A stretch of DNA of 8,812 nt from Bacillota bacterium (GTDB lineage Bacteria > Bacillota > Sulfobacillia > RBS10-35), in assembly GCA_029960865.1 (NCBI GenBank), contig JASBVX010000044.1:1-8812 (forward strand), read 5' to 3'. The notes under the pieces were generated by a model. It was not told the DNA's origin and searched no databases. It saw nothing but the letters and a program-made list of their open reading frames with translations. Made by a program: the position numbers and the translations under genes. Shown here one piece after another: positions 4,246-8,812 of the stretch. Numbering within the stretch: position 1 is the first letter of the stretch; every line of letters starts with the position of its first letter.

Positions 4246-6612
4246 TCAGCTTCTGCGTTTTTTAAGATGTTCCGCCACTTCTTCCAAGCTTTGGAACCGG
4301 AACGGGGAAAGGGTTCCCTGGAGAAAACCTTGGGCTGCTGCCAAGAGCTCTTCCCGGGTTCCCTGGAGAAAGGAAGCGGGTGGTAGGCTTCGCAGCAGGA
4401 GGAGCCCGTAGCTTCGGTACAGGATGCGATCATCCAGGAGCACAAAGAGGCCCTGATCGTAGGCGGTGCGGATGAGACGCCCAAAAGCCTGCTGCAGGAG
4501 GGTAGCCGCCGGCACCACATGAAGCCGGAAGAACCACGGCTCTCCCGCCTCCTGAAGGCTTTCTTTCAGGGCTTCCAAGCGAGGAAGGTTGGGGCGGGGA
4601 AAGGGGATCCGGTCCACCACCACCAGGCGCAAGAGGTCACCGGGAAGGTCCACCCCTTCCCAGAAGCTCTGGGTACCTAAAAGGACCACCCTCCCCCGCT
4701 GGCGCAAGGCCGCCAGGAGCTCTGACCGAGACCCGTCCTCCCCCTGGGAAAGGAAGGTGATGTCCAGGCGGAGACGGTCCAGGGCCTCCCGGCACGCTTT
4801 CAAGGCCCGATAGCTGGTGAAAAGGAAAAGGGCTCGCCCCTCCGATATCCGGGCCAGTTCTCCCAGAAAAGGAGCCACCTCGTCCCAGGAGCCCCCCGGT
4901 AGATCCACGGGCACCATGACGAGGGCCTGCTCCCGGTAATGGAAGGGCGAGGGCGTCTGCAGCGTTTCGTAGTGGGTGAGGCCCAATCGCCGGGCAAAAG
5001 GGGAGAGATCTCCCGCCACGCTCAACGTGGCCGACGTGAAAACGGCCGCGTGCACCCTGGAGAGGAGCTTTTCCTGCAGGTAGCTCCCGGCATCCAGGGG
5101 AGAGAGCTGCAGCTCATCCCGTCCCTTGGGGCGCTGCCAGAAGCTCACCCATCCGCCAGGAGGATGGAGCCAGAGGTTCAGGTGATGGATGGTCTCCGCC
5201 ACGATCTGCCGCCACCCGCCGAACGGGAAGGAGCTCTCACTTTCCGCCTCGCCCCGGCCCAAAAGGTGGCCCAGCTCCTCCAGCCGGCTCCCCCACCTTT
5301 CTCCCGCCTCGGCGACCTTCGGATCCCCATCCCGCCAGCGTTTCTCCTCGTCCGTGCCCCCCCAGCGCCCGAGGGCAGAAAAGAAATCTTCCAAGGCCTC
5401 CCCAGCCCTCTTTAGGGTGGCCGACGCCTCCTTCTCAAGTTCCCGCGGCCAGGGCAGGGAGGCCATCTCCCTCAGATAACGTCGCCAGAGATCTCTTGGG
5501 ATGGTGGCCCCCAGGTGCTGGGCGGCCGCCTCCTCCAGGTGATGGGCTTCGTCCACGATGACGACGTCATAGGGGGGCAGAAGGTCTCCTCCCCGCCGGG
5601 CATCGGTCAGCAAGAGGGCGTGGTTAACTACCAAAAGGGAAGCCTTTTCCGCCTCCCGCCGGGCTTTCCACACGAAACAATCATCGAAGAAGGGGCAGGC
5701 TCTCCGGGCGCACGCGTGGGGTTCCACCCCCAAGGGAACCGGCAGGGAAGAATGGGGAAGTTCCCCCAGATCCCCATCCTGGGTCAGGTGGAGCCAGGAG
5801 GCCACCTGGGCGAGGAAAACAGGATCCTGGCCGGCCCCGCCTTGCCGCCGCAGTTCGTCCCAGCGCCGCAGGCAAAGGTAGTGGGCCTGGCCCTTGAGGA
5901 GGGCGGCCCGTTTCCCCGGCCCGCTGGCGGCCAGGGCCAAGGGCAAGTCATGGTGGAGGAGCTGTTCCTGCAGCTGGAGGGTACGGGTGGCCACCACCGC
6001 CCGTCCTTCCCGGCGGCCAAGGGCCGGCAGGAGGTAAGCCAGGCTTTTGCCGCTCCCGGTGCCCGCCTCCGCCACCAGAAACCCGCCTTTCTGGAGGGTC
6101 TCCTCCACCGCCCTGGCCATGGCCTCCTGGCCCGGCCGCCTTTCGAACTGGGGGAATAGCTGAGCCAGGACCCCACCGCTGCCGAAGATCTCCCCCACCG
6201 ATCCCTGGTGGGGAGCCGCGGGGAGGGCCGAAAGGCGCTCCCGGTGGCCCGGATAAGGGACCCACCTTTCCTTTTTTTGCCCCTCTTCATCGGCGGGCCA
6301 CCGGTAAGCTTCTTCAAGCCAACGGCCCAAAGGATGGCCCAAGAGAAAATGGTTCCAGGAAAACTTCAAGGCGGCAGGAGCCGCCTGGGCTCGGGCCACC
6401 GCCCGGTAAAGGAGGGCTTCCGCCTCTACCCCTTCCTCGGGTCCCGGCGGGGTCTCCCGAGGCCAGAGAAGGGGCAAAAGGTGGGCCCAAGGCACATCGT
6501 CATCTCCCATCCCCACGGTTAGAAGGTCGGAAGGAAGGGCTTCTCCTGCCACCGGGCGTCCTTCCCGGTAGCGGCGGTATCCCCCGTCCCAACGCACCTC
6601 CCAGGTGGCCAT
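4246..6612 (-). CDS. dinG: DinG/XPD-type iron-sulfur ATP-dependent DNA helicase
   Basis: This 788-residue superfamily-2 helicase probably unwinds damaged or structured DNA 5' to 3'. In order it shows RRPGQEAM (158-165, Q-motif region), Walker A AEAGTGSGKS (181-190), motif Ia TRTLQLQEQL (209-218), DEAH (354-357), TSATL (526-530), GTQSFWEGVDLPG (646-658), and QAFGRLIRT (708-716, arginine finger). Four Cys (247, 301, 306, 312) lie between motifs Ia and II. The last three have C-x4-C-x5-C spacing, identical to the 4Fe-4S site of E. coli DinG. There is no exonuclease domain of the Bacillus DinG type; instead, about 150 N-terminal residues lack motifs I know. ATG 6612 follows the phosphatase stop by 3 nt, so the genes are translationally close. 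No LexA box is visible at this gene. Another XPD-like family member such as YoaA is possible, so the symbol is approximate. Confidence 0.9.
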   Translation of the reverse strand: MATWEVRWDGGYRRYREGRPVAGEALPSDLLTVGMGDDDVPWAHLLPLLWPRETPPGPEEGVEAEALLYRAVARAQAAPAALKFSWNHFLLGHPLGRWLEEAYRWPADEEGQKKERWVPYPGHRERLSALPAAPHQGSVGEIFGSGGVLAQLFPQFERRPGQEAMARAVEETLQKGGFLVAEAGTGSGKSLAYLLPALGRREGRAVVATRTLQLQEQLLHHDLPLALAASGPGKRAALLKGQAHYLCLRRWDELRRQGGAGQDPVFLAQVASWLHLTQDGDLGELPHSSLPVPLGVEPHACARRACPFFDDCFVWKARREAEKASLLVVNHALLLTDARRGGDLLPPYDVVIVDEAHHLEEAAAQHLGATIPRDLWRRYLREMASLPWPRELEKEASATLKRAGEALEDFFSALGRWGGTDEEKRWRDGDPKVAEAGERWGSRLEELGHLLGRGEAESESSFPFGGWRQIVAETIHHLNLWLHPPGGWVSFWQRPKGRDELQLSPLDAGSYLQEKLLSRVHAAVFTSATLSVAGDLSPFARRLGLTHYETLQTPSPFHYREQALVMVPVDLPGGSWDEVAPFLGELARISEGRALFLFTSYRALKACREALDRLRLDITFLSQGEDGSRSELLAALRQRGRVVLLGTQSFWEGVDLPGDLLRLVVVDRIPFPRPNLPRLEALKESLQEAGEPWFFRLHVVPAATLLQQAFGRLIRTAYDQGLFVLLDDRILYRSYGLLLLRSLPPASFLQGTREELLAAAQGFLQGTLSPFRFQSLEEVAEHLKKRRS

Positions 6613-6615
6613 GGC

Positions 6616-7221
6616 TCACTTCCCTGCCGCCGTTTCATTCCACCGGATCACCCGGGCATGGGGATCGGCCAGGCCTTTCGCCTTCACCTTGCTGAGGGAA
6701 CCGTTTTCCACCGCGAAATGGCGACGAAAGGAGAGGTCCATCCCCAAGATGATGGTCAGCCAGGAGCGGATCAACGCCCCGTGGGCCACCACCAGCACCG
6801 CCTTCCAGGGCTGGGCGAAGAGATCCTCGCTGAAGCGGCGCAGCCGCGCTTCCACCTCGGCAAGGCTTTCCCCCCCGGGGACATGCCAGCCTTGCCGGTG
6901 CTTTTCCCACTCCAAAGGAAAGCGCCGGGCGATCTCCTGGGAGGTGAGGCCTTCCCACTGCCCAAAACGGCTTTCCCGCAACCGTTCATCGGTAATGAGA
7001 GGAGGGGGTCCCGCCAGGTAGTCGCGGATGATGGCGGCCGTCTCGACGGCTCGCTGAAGATCGCTGGCATAGACCGCATCCAAGGGCACGCTCTGCAAAC
7101 GCTGCCCCAGCCAGTGGCTTTGCTGGCGCCCCGTCCCGTTGAGGGGCACATCGGACCACCCCTGAAAACGGCCTTCTTCATTCCATGAGGTGGTCCCGTG
7201 GCGCACCAGGTAAAGGGTCAA
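6616..7221 (-). CDS. Histidine phosphatase family protein (phosphoglycerate-mutase-like)
   Basis: This 201-residue cytosolic phosphatase has LVRHGTT (5-11) with the phosphohistidine His8 and Arg7, then ASDLQRAVETA (52-62) with Arg57. LRESRFGQWEG (81-91) supplies the acid Glu83, and VVAHGALIR (144-152) the second His147. Length and motifs fit the CobC/PhoE/GpmB-like branch, whose substrates range from alpha-ribazole phosphate to sugar and nucleotide phosphates; the sequence does not decide between them. Start is TTG 7221, since LYLVRHG must be close to the N-terminus and no ATG is available. GGAAGG lies three bases upstream, which is close. The start overlaps the stop of the fusion gene (TTGA, 4 nt), indicating translational coupling. 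The link to MTA/SAH salvage hints at a phosphorylated sugar or nucleotide by-product, but this is inference from position only. Confidence 0.9.
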   Translation of the reverse strand: MTLYLVRHGTTSWNEEGRFQGWSDVPLNGTGRQQSHWLGQRLQSVPLDAVYASDLQRAVETAAIIRDYLAGPPPLITDERLRESRFGQWEGLTSQEIARRFPLEWEKHRQGWHVPGGESLAEVEARLRRFSEDLFAQPWKAVLVVAHGALIRSWLTIILGMDLSFRRHFAVENGSLSKVKAKGLADPHARVIRWNETAAGK

Positions 7222-8812
7222 AGGCCTTCCACCAGCCGGCGCGACCGGCTTTTCACCTCAAAGGCGATCCGTTCCTCATCGAGGGTCAGAAGGCGGCCCC
7301 CCTCCAAAAGGAGGTTTCCCGCCACCATCACCGCCTCCACATCGGCATCCTGGGCGCCGTAGACCACCGCCGCATGCCAATCGAAAAGAGGCACGAAACG
7401 AGGGGCAGCGAGGGAGAGAAGGACCAGATCCGCCGGCCCCCCTGGCCTCACTTGCCCCAGACCCTCCCACCCGAGAATGTCACCTCCGGCAGCCGTCCCG
7501 AGGAAAAAGGACTCCCGGGCCGAAAGAAGGGTGCCGTCCCGCTCGCGCCCCTTGCTGAGCCACGAGGCAAGCCGCATCTCCTCAAAGAGGGAGAGGGTAT
7601 TGGTGGAAGTGGGTCCGTCGGTACCCAGGCCCACCCGCACCCCTTTCGCCAAAAGATCCCGCAAGGGGGCGATACCGCTCCCCAGCTTCAGGTTGGAGAG
7701 GGGATTGTGGGCCACCCCTCCTCCCGGAAGGGCTGCCAGGAGTTCCATATCCTCTTCATCCACCCATACGCAGTGGGCTGCCAAGAGGGGGCGGTCCCAA
7801 AGCCCCCAGCGGGCCATCATCTGGATGGGGCTGGCCCCATATCGCCGCCGGTACGCCGCCACTTCCCCCTCCGTCTCGTGGAGGTGGATGTGGATGGGGA
7901 CGTCCAGGTCCCGGGAGGCGGCGAAGACCTCCCGCAAGAATTCAGGAGGGCAGGTGTAAGGGGCATGGGGCCCCAGCATCGTCTTGAGGCGCCCCTCTCC
8001 CGCCCCTTCAAAACGGCGGCAAAGGTCCACCCCTTCCTGGAGGGCCCTTTCCCCGGCGCCGTCCTCCCCTGCCACCAGACCCCGGGAAAGGACCGCCCTC
8101 ATGCCGCTTTCCAGCACCGCCCGGGCCACTTCCTCTTCGAAGAAGTACATATCCACGAAGGCGGTGGTACCGCTCTTCACCATCTCCACGATGCTGTGCA
8201 GCGTCCCCCAGTAGACATCCTCCGGCTGCAACCGGGCCTCCGCCGGCCAAATCTTGGTCTGCAACCACTCCATCAGGTTCATGTCATCGGCAAAGGTGCG
8301 AAAAAGGCTCATGGCCGCATGCTGGTGAAGGTTGATGAGGCCCGGCAAAAGGAGCTTACCTTCCCCTGGGATGACTCGGCCCGCAGGAAGGGGCTCATCG
8401 GGAGCCAAGATGTCCCCAACCCGGTCCTCCTCCACCACCACGCTGACTCCTTCCTGCACCCCTCCCCGCCCATCCAAAAGGGTCACGCCGCGAAAGATCA
8501 CCCGCGCCGCCTCTTTTCGTTCTTCACCGGCATCCCTGACCGCCACCCCCATGGGGAGGGGCACCCGAGCGCAGGCACACCCCTGACGATCAGGGGGCAG
8601 CTCCACCAGCACATCCCGCAGGAAAGGGGCCAGAACACCCTGCCAGCCGGCCATGGCTTCCAGCACTTCTTCCTGGGTCAGGGGCTCCCTTTTGATCCCC
8701 GCCCCATAGTTGGTCACCAGGGCCACCGCCATGTAGCAAAGGCCCAGCTCCCTCGCCAGCACCACCTCGGGGATCCCCGTCATCCCCACCACATCCCCGC
8801 CCAGGTGGGCCA
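7218..8812 (-). CDS. Fused MTA/MTI-phosphorylase-family domain and MTA/SAH deaminase (N-terminus outside window)
   Basis: The frame is open to the right edge, so the true start is outside the window; residues here are counted from codon 8792. Residues 1-65 are the C-terminus of a methylthioadenosine-phosphorylase (PNP class) domain: VGMTGIPEVVLARELGLCY, VTNYGAGI, a helix, then CACARVP (72-78) as its usual end. After a linker (about 80-95) follows a complete amidohydrolase of the MTA/SAH deaminase type. It has metal ligands HQH (156-158), HAPYT (276-280), HIHLHET (301-307), AHC with His340, and GTDGPTSTN (390-398) with Asp392. The deaminase would convert methylthioadenosine to methylthioinosine and SAH to S-inosylhomocysteine. 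Human MTAP has Asp-Tyr-Asp where this domain has Asn29-Tyr-Gly31; Asn is the human PNP residue for 6-oxopurines, so the partner domain may cleave methylthioinosine. It heads a unit with the phosphatase and helicase genes. Confidence 0.88.
   Translation of the reverse strand, partial: AHLGGDVVGMTGIPEVVLARELGLCYMAVALVTNYGAGIKREPLTQEEVLEAMAGWQGVLAPFLRDVLVELPPDRQGCACARVPLPMGVAVRDAGEERKEAARVIFRGVTLLDGRGGVQEGVSVVVEEDRVGDILAPDEPLPAGRVIPGEGKLLLPGLINLHQHAAMSLFRTFADDMNLMEWLQTKIWPAEARLQPEDVYWGTLHSIVEMVKSGTTAFVDMYFFEEEVARAVLESGMRAVLSRGLVAGEDGAGERALQEGVDLCRRFEGAGEGRLKTMLGPHAPYTCPPEFLREVFAASRDLDVPIHIHLHETEGEVAAYRRRYGASPIQMMARWGLWDRPLLAAHCVWVDEEDMELLAALPGGGVAHNPLSNLKLGSGIAPLRDLLAKGVRVGLGTDGPTSTNTLSLFEEMRLASWLSKGRERDGTLLSARESFFLGTAAGGDILGWEGLGQVRPGGPADLVLLSLAAPRFVPLFDWHAAVVYGAQDADVEAVMVAGNLLLEGGRLLTLDEERIAFEVKSRSRRLVEGL

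Noticed and set aside
4246..6612. LexA box controlling the DinG-type helicase
   Set aside because: The gene starts 3 nt after the preceding stop codon, and I found no CGAAC-N4-GTTC motif near its start or that of the phosphatase gene; the operon promoter is outside the window.
8787..8792. GTG at 8792 as start of the fusion gene
   Set aside because: The frame continues to the window edge with conserved MTAP residues (AHLGGD before VVGMTG), so the gene begins outside the window.
1..8812. CRISPR arrays, insertion sequences, tRNA or rRNA genes
   Set aside because: No spaced direct repeats, transposase-like frames, cloverleaf or rRNA signatures were seen on either strand.

Overview
The window looks like chromosomal DNA from a GC-rich, endospore-forming Firmicute. 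An alpha/beta-type small acid-soluble spore protein (SASP) gene has a recognisable sigma-G promoter. A YneA-like LysM gene sits behind a Gram-positive-type LexA box. A TIGR04086/YrzE-like membrane protein is also present. GC-rich third positions, strong GC stem terminators and frequent TTG starts fit a thermophilic clostridial or Bacillota class III-like lineage, but the sequence alone does not fix the genus. I see no transposase, integrase, tRNA, rRNA or CRISPR array.

Layout, + strand (left end): the 3' end of a membrane-protein gene (1-251); then a LexA-type operator lying between the -35 and -10 of a promoter (270-299); then a small secreted LysM protein resembling the SOS cell-division suppressor YneA (342-593); then an unrecognised ORF (about 680-1078) that may begin with an ATA codon and runs into the convergent gene on the other strand.

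Layout, - strand (rest of the window, read right to left). First is a gene cut by the right edge. It fuses the C-terminus of a methylthioadenosine-phosphorylase-family domain to a complete MTA/SAH deaminase (8812-7218). It overlaps by 4 nt a histidine-phosphatase gene (7221-6616), which is followed 3 nt later by an iron-sulfur DinG/XPD-type helicase gene (6612-4246). The SASP gene (4179-3973) follows with its own sigma-G-like promoter and a strong terminator (3959-3932). Then come a four-helix TIGR04086-type membrane protein (3879-3508), an aldehyde dehydrogenase (3433-1949) with a terminator (1929-1897), and a cyanophycinase/peptidase-S51-like protein (1865-936) whose nucleophile elbow is degenerate and whose mRNA may be leaderless.

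How the genes may work together: the tightly packed fusion-phosphatase-helicase set looks like one transcription unit. The fusion would handle the methionine-salvage and SAM by-products MTA and SAH by deamination. The attached phosphorylase domain carries a PNP-like Asn where human MTAP has Asp, which suggests it cleaves the deaminated product methylthioinosine. The DNA-damage theme (YneA under LexA, a DinG-type helicase) and the spore theme (SASP) are separate functions placed side by side. The most interesting observations are the fusion enzyme and its predicted substrate logic, the LexA-controlled yneA-like promoter, the possible ATA start, and the predicted leaderless, degenerate S51-like gene.
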